This document shows positions 9,242 to 17,908 of a stretch of 64,000 nucleotides of DNA, one piece after another; within the stretch, counting starts at the first letter, position 1; each line of letters starts with the position of its first letter. The DNA is taken from contig CAZWXK010000007.1 of the NCBI GenBank assembly GCA_964637875.1, forward strand, positions 9,644-73,643, given 5' to 3'. A program made the position numbers and the translations under genes. Source of the stretch: UBA5972 sp964637875 (lineage in GTDB: Bacteria > Pseudomonadota > Alphaproteobacteria > Rhodobacterales > Rhodobacteraceae). A model generated the notes under the pieces. That model was given only the letters and a program-made list of their open reading frames with translations, did not search any database and was not told the DNA's origin.

Positions 9242-10543
9242 ATGCACAGGCAGAAACCCCCATCCGGCAAGCCGCTCGGCCTTCCCGAATTGCTGGCCAT
9301 CGCCCTTGGCGGCATGATCGGGGGCGGCATCTTTACCATCCTGGGCATTTCGGTATCGATCGTCGGGGTCTATGCGCCGCTGGCCATCGCCCTTGGCGCG
9401 GTCGTGGCGGCGCTGGCCTCGTATTCCTATGTCCGGCTGGCGCTGTTCTATCGCGACGAGGGCGCGACCTATTCATTCTTCAAACGCAGCTATCCCGAAC
9501 ACCCGCTGGCGGCCTCGCTGATCGGCTGGTGGGTGATCTTCGGCTATATCAGCACGATCGCGCTGTATTCATATACGTTTGCCTCATACGCCATCAGCGA
9601 CAGCGCCTGGGCCGAAAACGATCTGGTCCGCAAGGCGGTTGCCCTGGCGGTGATCGGTTTCTTCACGCTGATCAATCTGTGGAGCGTCAAGGGCATGGGC
9701 CGGATCGAGGATCTGATGGTCTATACCAAGATCCTGTTCCTGCTGCTGATCTCGGGGCTGCTGCTGGCAAACGGGCGCGCCAGCCTGCCCCAGCTGGTCG
9801 AGCAATCGCCGCCGCTTTCGCTGTGGGGGCTGCTGATCGTGGCCTCGGTCACATTCGTGGCCTTCGAGGGTTTTCAGCTGGTCATCAACGCCATGAACGA
9901 GATGACCGACCCGGCACGCAACATCCCGCGCGCCATCTATGGGGCCATTGCCATTGCCGCGGGCGTCTATGTGGTGATCGCCGCCGGCGCGGTCCTTGCA
10001 ATCCCGTTCGAGGACATCCTGCGTAACAAGGAATTCGCACTGGCCGCAGGCACCCGCGACACGCTGGGCAACATGGGTTCGGCCATCGTCATCGCGGGCG
10101 CGCTGCTGGCCACGATGAGCGCGATCAGCGGCACCCTGTTTGGCGCATCGCGGCAGATGGCGGTAATCGCGACCGACGGGTTTCTGCCCATGTTCCTGGC
10201 GCACCGCAGCGGCGGCATCCCGCGGCGCGCAATCCTGGCCATGGCGCTGACGGCCTCGGCGCTGGTGCTGGCGGGCAGCCTGCGGGTGATCCTGGAATTC
10301 GGCTCGGTCACGTTCCTGCTGGTATCCTTCCTGATGGCGGTTGCCAATCACCGGATGCGCGACAGGACCCGTTCGCATGTGTTGATGACCGTGTTTTCCA
10401 TGGTGACGCTGCTGGGCGGCACCGGCATCATCCTGTGGTACGAGGCCGTCACCGCTCCGGAACAGCTGATCTTCATCCTGTCGATCTACGGCCTGCTGAC
10501 GCTGGGCGCGCTGGCCTGGGCGCGACGCCTGCGCTGGCGGTGA
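9242..10543 (+). CDS. APC-superfamily amino acid permease
   Basis: A 433-residue integral membrane protein with about twelve hydrophobic segments. The start of the first membrane segment, ALGGMIGGGIFTILGI, carries the GGxIGxGIF signature of the amino acid-polyamine-cation family, and the region FVAFEGFQLVINAMNEMTDPARNIPRA corresponds to the conserved TM6-TM7 junction. The ATG at 9242 was chosen over an in-frame upstream codon because AGGACAG precedes it and the remaining N-terminus is short. It is divergent from liuA and shares its 148-base intergenic region. The substrate is unknown; leucine or another amino acid is plausible but not shown. Confidence 0.83.
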   Translation: MHRQKPPSGKPLGLPELLAIALGGMIGGGIFTILGISVSIVGVYAPLAIALGAVVAALASYSYVRLALFYRDEGATYSFFKRSYPEHPLAASLIGWWVIFGYISTIALYSYTFASYAISDSAWAENDLVRKAVALAVIGFFTLINLWSVKGMGRIEDLMVYTKILFLLLISGLLLANGRASLPQLVEQSPPLSLWGLLIVASVTFVAFEGFQLVINAMNEMTDPARNIPRAIYGAIAIAAGVYVVIAAGAVLAIPFEDILRNKEFALAAGTRDTLGNMGSAIVIAGALLATMSAISGTLFGASRQMAVIATDGFLPMFLAHRSGGIPRRAILAMALTASALVLAGSLRVILEFGSVTFLLVSFLMAVANHRMRDRTRSHVLMTVFSMVTLLGGTGIILWYEAVTAPEQLIFILSIYGLLTLGALAWARRLRWR

Positions 10544-10586
10544 CGGATGCGTGCCGGGCCGATTGCAGGCCGCAGATCGGGCCCGT

Positions 10587-11453
10587 TCAACCCTGCGGCG
10601 GATAGAACCTGTCACCTTCGAGACGCGCATTGCCATAGAAATTGACATGGACAAAGGGCTGCTCCTTGCCGTTTGGCAGCATCACCCCGGTTGGGATCGG
10701 GCTGGCAACCGGTCCCTTCGGGCCAGCCTTCAGCGGCGGCATGGCCAGATGGATTTCCAGCTTGTCCGGATTGGCGACGCCAAATCCGATCCTGAAATTG
10801 TCGTCGCGCGTACGTTCCGACACCATCACATGGATCACGCGTTTGCTGTCAACCTTCCGGCCGTCGATATAGATATCGCCCAGCCCCCAGGCCGTGATGT
10901 AGGAAAATTCCTGTGCGACCAGCGGCGTCCCGATACCGGTCCCGCCATGCATCAACACGTCGGTGCCGACGCCCCCGAACATCGGATGATCGCCGCCCCC
11001 CGTAATCAGCCGGTTCATCACCACGCGAAACTGGCGCCCCTGCGGCCCGACAAAGCGCGCGTCCATCGCGATCCGGTCTCGGGAGCCCGCGCCATCCTTG
11101 GCACTGAGATCGGCCACCGTCATCCTGAAGCTGCCGGTAGTCATCTTGATCTTGTTCGAAAACATCAGCGGTTTCGCGATGGTGGTATAGGCCGTACCCG
11201 CAGCATTGGTCAGGCGCATGTCGAGCGGCAGCAGTTCGACATTCAGCGGCTTGTCCGGCGTTCCGAACAGTGCCGGATCGAGCCTTCTCTTGTCAGGAAA
11301 TTGCCAGAGCGCGGTGCCGTCTGCCGATGCCCGCATCTCACCCGGGCCAAGTGCCTGTTTCGCGCCGTGGGCCTGCGCTGCCGCAGCCAGCACGACGCCT
11401 GTCAGAACGGCGGTAACGACCCCCGCACATGCAGCTTTCGTTGAGCTTTTCAT
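10587..11453 (-). CDS. Secreted protein of unknown function
   Basis: I do not recognise this 288-residue protein. It has a clear Sec signal peptide (MKSSTKAACAGVVTAVLTG then VVLAAAAQAHGA, cleavage expected near residue 28) and a mature part without membrane segments, rich in Gly, Asp and beta-strand-like stretches, ending in a Gly/Pro-containing tail. A glycine-rich middle (ITGGGDHPMFGGVGTDVLMHGGTG, around residues 150-175) is conspicuous. It should be periplasmic or extracellular. Genes on either side run convergently (permease) or in the same direction (DegT), and a phased CGTGA array lies 89 bases upstream of its start, so it probably has its own regulated promoter. Confidence 0.7.
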   Translation of the reverse strand: MKSSTKAACAGVVTAVLTGVVLAAAAQAHGAKQALGPGEMRASADGTALWQFPDKRRLDPALFGTPDKPLNVELLPLDMRLTNAAGTAYTTIAKPLMFSNKIKMTTGSFRMTVADLSAKDGAGSRDRIAMDARFVGPQGRQFRVVMNRLITGGGDHPMFGGVGTDVLMHGGTGIGTPLVAQEFSYITAWGLGDIYIDGRKVDSKRVIHVMVSERTRDDNFRIGFGVANPDKLEIHLAMPPLKAGPKGPVASPIPTGVMLPNGKEQPFVHVNFYGNARLEGDRFYPPQG

Positions 11454-11541
11454 CTTTCTTTTCCTCCCTGAGACAACAATCGTTGCCGCCCAAGCCTAGC
11501 GGAAAAGAGTCGTGCACAGGGTCACACCTGCCGCAAAGGGG

Positions 11542-11631
11542 CGTGAAAGAGACGTGTCCCCAGCGCCCGATCCGCGTGAGCCCGCGTGAAAGGGTCGTGA
11601 AGCGGCGTGTCACGGCGTGAGGTCCCCGTGA
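11542..11631. promoter_or_regulatory. Helically phased array of CGTGA pentamers
   Basis: CGTGA or CGTGT begins at 11542, 11553, 11575, 11585, 11596, 11606, 11616 and 11627. The steps are 11, 22, 10, 11, 10, 10 and 11 bases, so all copies lie on one face of the helix with one position missing. Read on the minus strand these are TCACG direct repeats about 90-180 bases upstream of the secreted-protein gene. Tandem direct repeats at this period are typical of OmpR/PhoB-type response regulators, but the regulator is unknown. Confidence 0.6.
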
Positions 11632-11660
11632 ACAGCGCGGCGAATACCCTCAGGCCCTGC

Positions 11661-12866
11661 TCATGCACCGTCTCGGGCAACAACTGCGGCCAACTCATCA
11701 CGAATGATCGCGGCGATCAGCGCGCAATCCTCCAGCGAAAAGGTCAGCGGCAGGCGCATGTCGATCAACGTCGCCAGAACCGCATCGGTGCGCGGCAAGG
11801 CCTGCGCCGGCGCATAACGCCAGCTGTCGTGGCGCGAGGTATAGCCCCTGGGTTCATCCGCGCCGAACCATTTCAGCTCGACCCCGCGGGCGGCGCAGGC
11901 CCCAAGCAGCGCCTCGATCTGCGCAGCGTCGAAATCCGGCAGGCGGAACTGGATGGACGAGCCGACAAAGGCCTCTTTGGCGGGGCGCTCGACCAGGGCA
12001 ATTCCCCTTGCGCCGCGCAGGCCATCCTCGACAACCCGGTAGCGCGCATTCCACGCCGCCACCTCTTCGGGCAGGCGCGCAAGCTGAGGCCGCAAAATCG
12101 CCGCGCGCAAATTGTCCATCCGCCCCGAGATATTGGGGGTTTCATGGCGCAGATCCTCGAACGCCTCGGCAGGCGGTGCGGCAAGGTGGCGGTCATACAG
12201 CATATAGCTGCCTGACAACAGGATCATCCGCGCCATCAGATCATCGTCATCGCTGACCAGCAGCCCGCCCTCGCCGGAATTGACATGCTTGTAGGTCTGG
12301 GTCGAATAGCACCCGATCACCCCGTGCCGCCCGGATGGCACGCCGTCCCAGGCGGCCCCCATGGTGTGGGCGCAATCCTCGATCACCGTCAGCTGCGCGC
12401 CGTCGCACAATTCCATCAGGCGATCCATGTCGCAGATATGGCCGCGCATATGGCTGAGCATCAGAACCCGCGCGCCGCTGCCCCTGAACTTTGCCGCCAG
12501 ATCGTCGAGGTCGATCACCAGATCCGGCGTCACCTCGACAAGCACCGGCTGCGCGCCCACACTCGCGATCGCACCGGGCACGGGGGCAAGCGTAAAGCCG
12601 TTGGTCAGCACCCGATCACCGGGCCCCACCCCGACCGCCCGCAGCGCGCAGGCCAGCGCATAGCCGCCCGAGGCCACGGCAAGGCAGTATTTCGCCCCCG
12701 TGAGATCGGCAAATTCACGTTCAAGCAGCGCCGTCTCGCCGGCCTCGCCCTCGGCCACGTTATAGCGATGCAGCCGTCCCGAGCGCATCACCGCAACCGC
12801 CGCCTCGATGGCATCCTCGGGGATCGGCTCCTGCTGGGTGAAATTTCCGGTAAAACGGGTCTTCAA
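11661..12866 (-). CDS. DegT/DnrJ/EryC1/StrS family PLP-dependent aminotransferase
   Basis: A 401-residue fold-type I PLP enzyme of the sugar aminotransferase family. Seen are VASGGYALACALRA (phosphate-binding loop), VIEDCAHTMGAAWDG (the Asp that contacts the PLP ring nitrogen) and QTYKHVNSGEGGLLV, whose lysine should form the Schiff base before the family GEGG. Such enzymes usually aminate keto-sugars for surface polysaccharides or antibiotics. No sugar pathway genes are adjacent, so the substrate is unknown. It is flanked by a 207-base upstream-of-neighbour region and by gph. Confidence 0.85.
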   Translation of the reverse strand: MKTRFTGNFTQQEPIPEDAIEAAVAVMRSGRLHRYNVAEGEAGETALLEREFADLTGAKYCLAVASGGYALACALRAVGVGPGDRVLTNGFTLAPVPGAIASVGAQPVLVEVTPDLVIDLDDLAAKFRGSGARVLMLSHMRGHICDMDRLMELCDGAQLTVIEDCAHTMGAAWDGVPSGRHGVIGCYSTQTYKHVNSGEGGLLVSDDDDLMARMILLSGSYMLYDRHLAAPPAEAFEDLRHETPNISGRMDNLRAAILRPQLARLPEEVAAWNARYRVVEDGLRGARGIALVERPAKEAFVGSSIQFRLPDFDAAQIEALLGACAARGVELKWFGADEPRGYTSRHDSWRYAPAQALPRTDAVLATLIDMRLPLTFSLEDCALIAAIIRDELAAVVARDGA

Positions 12867-12988
12867 GACGGCACCTCGCTGTTTGCCCCGTCATAGGATG
12901 ACACAGCGAGGCGGGTCAATCGGGGGCGCCCTCTGAAAGCCGGATTCGGATGCATTCCCGTTCTCCTCGATCATACCCCTGCCAGGGC

Positions 12989-13009
12989 TTCTTCTTTGCA
13001 AAAATACTC
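12989..13009 (+). repeat. Dispersed intergenic repeat copy
   Basis: TTCTTCTTTGCAAAAATACT(C) lies in the 180-base gap between the DegT gene and gph. It is a clean copy of the repeat seen at 4121, 17106 (inverted) and 24398. Confidence 0.75.
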
Positions 13010-13046
13010 ACTATCCAACGCTATCCGCAAACGCATGCTGTCGCCT

Positions 13047-13715
13047 TCACCCCATACCCAACCGCTCCAGCACCCCGGGCAGATCGCGGTAATGATCCAG
13101 CAACGCCTCGGGCTCCAGCGCGGCCACCCCCTGCCCTGCCGGGCCGAAGGTCACCAGCACCACCGGCACGCCTGCCGCACGCCCCGCCGCGCGGTCGGTT
13201 ACCGTGTCGCCCACCAGCACCGCATTGCCCGCATCCCCGCCGACACGGCGCACCGTTTCCAGCAGGTGTTCGGGATCGGGCTTTTTCACCGCAATGCTGT
13301 CTGCCCCCAGCAGCGCGCCGAAATAGTCGCGAATCCCCAGCTCGCGCACAAGGGTCTCGGCCAGCGATTCGGGCTTGTTGGTGCAGATGCCCAGCGCCAT
13401 GCCCGCCGCGGCCAGCGCATCGAGCATCTCGACCACCCCCTCATACAGGCGCGTGTGGTGGTTGATGTTGTTGCCGTAATAATCCAGCAGCATCGGATAC
13501 AGCCGGTCGATGTCGCCCTCGTCCCAGCCGCCCACAAGCCGCGAGAACCCCAGCCGCAGCATGGCGCGCCCGCCGTGAAAGGCCGTCAGCGCATCTGCAA
13601 CCGGGTCAAGCACCACGTCATGGCCGCCCATGCGAAAGGCCGCGTTGGCCGCCGCAATCAGATCTGCGCTGGTATCCGCCAATGTACCGTCAAGGTCGAA
13701 AATAACCGTTTTCAT
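13047..13715 (-). CDS. gph: Phosphoglycolate phosphatase (HAD family)
   Basis: A 222-residue HAD-superfamily hydrolase. Motif I is FDLDGTLADTSADL (nucleophile Asp7, acid Asp9), followed by a helical cap, motif II/III ICTNKPESLAETL, and motif IV VLVGDTVTDRAAGRAAG. The cap size and the GYDEGDIDRL-type region fit Gph, which removes 2-phosphoglycolate formed by Rubisco oxygenation or DNA repair. It is divergent from glmU, with 132 bases between the two starts. HAD substrates are not certain from sequence. Confidence 0.87.
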   Translation of the reverse strand: MKTVIFDLDGTLADTSADLIAAANAAFRMGGHDVVLDPVADALTAFHGGRAMLRLGFSRLVGGWDEGDIDRLYPMLLDYYGNNINHHTRLYEGVVEMLDALAAAGMALGICTNKPESLAETLVRELGIRDYFGALLGADSIAVKKPDPEHLLETVRRVGGDAGNAVLVGDTVTDRAAGRAAGVPVVLVTFGPAGQGVAALEPEALLDHYRDLPGVLERLGMG

Positions 13716-13847
13716 GTCCGCTCCGCCTGTCTATGAACCGCTTATAGGAACAAGTGTAATGAACCGAAAGCATTGTTGATTGCCCCCGTCTTTCGGCCCT
13801 GCCCGCGAACGGCTAGACATGAGACAGGCAGACAGACAGGACTACCC

Positions 13848-15206
13848 ATGCCCATAGCGACGCTCATCCTGGCCGCGGGCCAGGGCACAAGGATGAAATC
13901 CGACCTTCCCAAGGTGCTGCACCGGCTGGCCGGCGCACCGCTGTTGCAGCATGTGATGCAGACCGGCGCCGCCATCGGCGCAAGGCGCAGCGTTCTGGTG
14001 GTGGGTCATGGCGCGCAGGCCGTGGCTGATACGGCGCGCGATATCGACCCGGAAATCACCATCGTCGAACAGGCACAGCAAAAGGGCACCGGCCACGCCG
14101 TCGAACAGGCGCGCGCGGCGCTTGAATCGTTCCAGGGCGATGTGATCGTGCTTTATGGCGACACGCCCCTGATCCGGGCCGAAACGCTGGCCGCGATGCG
14201 CAAGGCCCGCAGCCGGCACGACATCGTGGTGCTGGGGTTCGAGGCCGCCAATCCGGGGCGCTATGGGCGCCTGATCGTGGACGGCGACGGCACGCTCGAG
14301 GCCATTGTCGAGGCGCGCGATGCCAGCCCCGAGGAATTGCAGGTCAATTTGTGCAATTCGGGCGTCATCTGCGCGTCAAGCGCGCTGCTGTTCGAACTGG
14401 TTGCCCAGCTGGGCAACGACAATGCCAGCGGCGAATATTACCTGACCGACATCATCGCGCTGGCACGCGCGCGCGGGCTGTCCTCGGGCGTGGTGATCTG
14501 TGACGAGTCCGAGACGATGGGCATCAACTCGCGCGCCGAACTGGCTGCCGCCGAGGCCGCCTTTCAGGCGCGCGCGCGGGCCGAGCTTCTGGATGCCGGC
14601 GTGACCATGACCGCCCCGGAAACCGTGTTTCTGGCCCATGACACGGTGATCGGGCGCGATGTGGTGATCGGGCCGAATGTCGTTTTCGGCCCCGGGGTCA
14701 CGGTTGAAACCGGTGCCGAAATCCGCGCGTTTTGCCATCTCGAAGGCTGTCACATCAGCCAGGGCGCCATCATCGGCCCCTTTGCCCGGCTGCGTCCCGG
14801 TGCCGAGATCGGCAATGATGCCCATGTGGGCAATTTCGTCGAGATCAAGAACGCCATCCTCGGCGAAGGCGCCAAGGCCAACCACCTTTCCTATATCGGC
14901 GATGCCGATGTGGGGGACGGCGCCAATATCGGCGCGGGCACCATCACCTGCAATTATGACGGGGTGATGAAGCACCGCACAAGGATCGGCCGGCATGCCT
15001 TCATCGGCTCGAACACGGCGCTTGTGGCGCCGATCAGCGTCGGCGACGAGGCAGTCACCGGCTCGGGCAGCGTGATTACCCGAGACGTGCCCGATGGTGC
15101 GCTGGCGCTGGAGCGCAGCCAGCAGGTCACGCGCGAGGGGCTCGCCCGCAAGCACATGGCCCGGCTGCGCGCGATCAAGGCAAGGAAATTGAAATCAGGC
15201 AATTGA
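13848..15206 (+). CDS. glmU: Bifunctional UDP-GlcNAc pyrophosphorylase / glucosamine-1-phosphate acetyltransferase
   Basis: The 452-residue protein makes UDP-N-acetylglucosamine for peptidoglycan and lipopolysaccharide. The N-terminal uridylyltransferase domain shows LAAGQGTRMKSDLPKVLH (residues 7-24). The C-terminal left-handed beta-helix shows hexapeptide repeats from about residue 265, and the acetyltransferase region SYIGDADVGDGANIGAGTITCNYDG. The start at 13848 (MPIATLI) was chosen for fit to the family. glmS follows after 19 bases, so the two hexosamine genes form an operon. Confidence 0.97.
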   Translation: MPIATLILAAGQGTRMKSDLPKVLHRLAGAPLLQHVMQTGAAIGARRSVLVVGHGAQAVADTARDIDPEITIVEQAQQKGTGHAVEQARAALESFQGDVIVLYGDTPLIRAETLAAMRKARSRHDIVVLGFEAANPGRYGRLIVDGDGTLEAIVEARDASPEELQVNLCNSGVICASSALLFELVAQLGNDNASGEYYLTDIIALARARGLSSGVVICDESETMGINSRAELAAAEAAFQARARAELLDAGVTMTAPETVFLAHDTVIGRDVVIGPNVVFGPGVTVETGAEIRAFCHLEGCHISQGAIIGPFARLRPGAEIGNDAHVGNFVEIKNAILGEGAKANHLSYIGDADVGDGANIGAGTITCNYDGVMKHRTRIGRHAFIGSNTALVAPISVGDEAVTGSGSVITRDVPDGALALERSQQVTREGLARKHMARLRAIKARKLKSGN

Positions 15207-15225
15207 CAAAAGACAGGATAATCCC

Positions 15226-17049
15226 ATGTGCGGCATTGTAGGCATTCTTGGCAAACACGAGGTTTCCCCCCTCATACTGGACGCGCTGAAACGGCTGGAA
15301 TATCGCGGCTATGACAGCGCCGGGATCGCCACCATCCATGACGGCCGGCTCGACCGGCGGCGCGCCACCGGCAAGCTGATCAACCTGTCGGATCTGCTGG
15401 TGCACGAGCCTCTGCCCGGCAAGGCAGGCATCGGCCACACCCGTTGGGCCACCCATGGGGCGGCAACGGTCGAAAACGCGCATCCCCACCGCGCCGGGCG
15501 CGTGGCGGTCGTGCATAACGGGATCATCGAGAATTTCCGCGAACTGCGCGCCGAGCTTGCCGCAAGCGGGCGCGATTTCGTCACCGAAACCGACACCGAA
15601 ACCGTCGCGCTGCTGCTGGAACATCATCTCGACCAAGAGCTTGCCCCGAAAGAGGCCGCGCAACAGACCATCGCGCGGCTGGAAGGCGCCTATGCGCTGT
15701 GTTTCCTGATCGAGGGCCATGATGATCTGCTGATCGCCGCGCGCAAGGGCTCGCCGCTCGCGATCGGGCATGGCGAGGGGGAAATGTTTGTCGGCTCGGA
15801 CGCGCTGGCGCTGGCGCCGCTGACCGATCGGGTGACCTATCTGGAAGAGGGCGATCTTGCCATCGTCACCCGCGCGGGCGCCGAGATCCATGACGCCGAG
15901 GGCCGCCTTGTCAACCGGAAGATGCGCGAGATCCGTCTTGACGGCGGGGTTGCCGACAAGGGTGGCTACAAGCATTTCATGGCCAAGGAAATCGCCGAAC
16001 AGCCCGCGGTTCTGGGACATGCGCTCAACCACTACCTCAGCGCCGACGGCACGTCTGCGCGCCTGCCCGATGCGGGCATCGATTTCACGCAGACCGGGCG
16101 CATCACCATGGTGGCCTGCGGCACCGCCTATCTGGCCTGTCTGGTGGCAAAATACTGGTTCGAATGTCTGGCGCGCATCCCGGTCGAGCTGGATGTCGCC
16201 TCGGAATTCCGCTATCGCGAACCGCCGCTGGACGCGGACGGGGTGGCAATATTTGTCAGCCAGTCGGGAGAAACGGCCGACACGCTGGCCGCGCTGCGCT
16301 ATTGCAATGGCAAGGTGGCGAAAACCGTGGCGGTCGTGAATGTGGCCGAAAGCACGATCGCGCGCGAAGCCGACATGGCGCTGCCCATTCTGGCGGGGCC
16401 TGAAATCGGCGTTGCCTCGACCAAGGCGTTTACCTGCCAGATGGTCACGCTGGCCGCGCTGATGATCACGGCGGCGCGCCAGAGGGGGCAGATCGACGCC
16501 GCGCGCGAGGCAGAACTTTGCACCGCGCTTGGCAACCTGCCGCAGCTGGTCAATGCCGCATTGCAGGCCGAAGACAGCATCCGCGACATCGCCCGCAAGC
16601 TGGCCGAGGCGCGCGACGTGCTGTTCCTGGGCCGCGGGGTGATGTTTCCGCTGGCGCTGGAGGGGGCGCTGAAGCTGAAGGAGATCAGCTATATCCACGC
16701 CGAGGGCTATGCCAGCGGCGAGCTCAAGCACGGGCCCATCGCGCTGATTGACGAACATGTGCCGGTAATCGTGATGGCCCCGCGTGACAATCTGTTCGAC
16801 AAGACGGTTTCCAACATGCAGGAGGTCATGGCGCGCGGCGGGCGCATCGTTCTGATTACCGATGCCGCAGGCGCGCGCGAGGCGGGCCAGGGCGTGTGGG
16901 AAACGATCATCATGCCCGATGTCGACCCTGTCCTGGCGCCCATCGTCTATGCCATTCCGGCGCAGCTGCTGGCCTATCATACCGCCGTGACCAAGGGCAC
17001 CGATGTGGACCAGCCGAGGAACCTCGCCAAATCGGTGACGGTGGAATAG
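15226..17049 (+). CDS. glmS: Glutamine-fructose-6-phosphate aminotransferase (isomerizing)
   Basis: The 607-residue enzyme makes glucosamine-6-phosphate from fructose-6-phosphate and glutamine. The N-terminal glutaminase begins MCGIVGILG, with Cys2 as nucleophile after Met removal; GHTRWATHG and HNGIIENF are conserved. Two SIS domains follow (FVSQSGETADTLAALR near residue 345, and YASGELKHGPIALID), and the protein ends in the conserved KSVTVE. It follows glmU directly. GC-rich hairpins after the stop may terminate the operon. Confidence 0.97.
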   Translation: MCGIVGILGKHEVSPLILDALKRLEYRGYDSAGIATIHDGRLDRRRATGKLINLSDLLVHEPLPGKAGIGHTRWATHGAATVENAHPHRAGRVAVVHNGIIENFRELRAELAASGRDFVTETDTETVALLLEHHLDQELAPKEAAQQTIARLEGAYALCFLIEGHDDLLIAARKGSPLAIGHGEGEMFVGSDALALAPLTDRVTYLEEGDLAIVTRAGAEIHDAEGRLVNRKMREIRLDGGVADKGGYKHFMAKEIAEQPAVLGHALNHYLSADGTSARLPDAGIDFTQTGRITMVACGTAYLACLVAKYWFECLARIPVELDVASEFRYREPPLDADGVAIFVSQSGETADTLAALRYCNGKVAKTVAVVNVAESTIAREADMALPILAGPEIGVASTKAFTCQMVTLAALMITAARQRGQIDAAREAELCTALGNLPQLVNAALQAEDSIRDIARKLAEARDVLFLGRGVMFPLALEGALKLKEISYIHAEGYASGELKHGPIALIDEHVPVIVMAPRDNLFDKTVSNMQEVMARGGRIVLITDAAGAREAGQGVWETIIMPDVDPVLAPIVYAIPAQLLAYHTAVTKGTDVDQPRNLAKSVTVE

Positions 17050-17066
17050 GGTTTCAAGGGGGGATC

Positions 17067-17125
17067 GGGGGCGCTGCCCCCGTCGCGCAAGCGCGACTCC
17101 CCCGGCGTATTTGAGCAAAGAAGAA
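17067..17125 (+). terminator. Tandem GC-rich hairpins plus dispersed repeat downstream of glmS
   Basis: GGGGGC-GCT-GCCCCC (17067-17081) and GTCGCGC-AA-GCGCGAC (17082-17097) form two adjacent hairpins, followed by an inverted copy of the dispersed repeat (17106-17125). No T-run follows, so termination efficiency is uncertain. The composite lies 17 bases after the glmS stop. Confidence 0.6.
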
Positions 17126-17136
17126 GGGGGGCCGGC

Positions 17137-17700
17137 GTGGCCAGGCAGTTCGATCACATAGATGAGCGCAACCGGGCATTCATCGAGGAACAGCATATCT
17201 TTTTCGTGGGCACCGCCGCACCCGAGGGGCGGGTGAACATCTCGCCCAAGGGGATGGATTCGCTGCGGGTGATGGGGCCGAACCGCATCGTCTGGCTGAA
17301 CCTGACCGGCAGCGGCAACGAAACCGCCGGGCATTTGCGGCAGGCAAACCGGATGACCCTGATGTGGTGTTCGTTCACGACGCGCCCGCTGATCATGCGA
17401 GCCTATGGCACGGCCGCCACCCTGCATGTCAATGATGACGGATTCGATGCGCTGGCTGCAATGTTTCCGCCCTCGGTCGGGGCGCGGCAGATATTCGACA
17501 TGGATGTCGAGATGGTGCAGACCTCCTGCGGCTATGCGGTGCCTTTCCTTGACTATGTGGGCGAGCGCGACACGCTGGAAAAATGGAACGAAGACAAGGG
17601 CGAAGGGGGAATTCGTCGCTGGTGGGCAGAAAGAAACGCGATCACGCTGGACGGGGCGCCGACCGGGATTCCGGTGATCGGCACGGGCAGGGACGACTGA
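17137..17700 (+). CDS. Pyridoxamine 5'-phosphate oxidase family (FMN-binding) protein
   Basis: A 187-residue split-barrel flavoprotein of the PNPOx-like family. Its N-terminal part holds FFVGTAAPEGRVNISPKGMDSLRV, a pattern usual in the group often annotated as pyridoxamine 5'-phosphate oxidase-related. It is too divergent to be called PdxH. The likely start is GTG at 17137, after a purine-rich AAGAAGGGGGG. It lies between glmS and the SPOR lipoprotein gene on the same strand but is separated from both by about 87 and 208 bases. The reaction is unknown. Confidence 0.8.
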   Translation: MARQFDHIDERNRAFIEEQHIFFVGTAAPEGRVNISPKGMDSLRVMGPNRIVWLNLTGSGNETAGHLRQANRMTLMWCSFTTRPLIMRAYGTAATLHVNDDGFDALAAMFPPSVGARQIFDMDVEMVQTSCGYAVPFLDYVGERDTLEKWNEDKGEGGIRRWWAERNAITLDGAPTGIPVIGTGRDD

Positions 17701-17908
17701 CCTCGGCCCGGCTCAGCCAAATGTCGCCGGCACGATCAATTCCGGCTGAGCACCACTTCCCTTGGCGATGTGCCTCGGCTAGAGTGCCGCCGACAGGGGG
17801 CTCCGACAGCGATCCGGCACATGCCCGGACAATGGAGCCCACGCAGGCAATTCGGCCATGCATGCAGGAAGAACAGGGCAGCATGGCGGGTTTCGACGGG
17901 GGGCACAC

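Noticed and set aside
11542..11631. The CGTGA array as a CRISPR array or plasmid iterons
   Set aside because: Units are only five bases with spacing of about one helical turn; no long spacers, no cas, rep or par genes nearby.
15175..17427. A 750-codon open frame antisense to glmS, and similar long antisense frames over liuD (4102-6156) and korA/had (42828-45800)
   Set aside because: They mirror strongly conserved genes on the other strand and have compositions (Arg, His, Gln, Gly rich) typical of GC-rich shadow frames. No ribosome sites or family motifs were seen.
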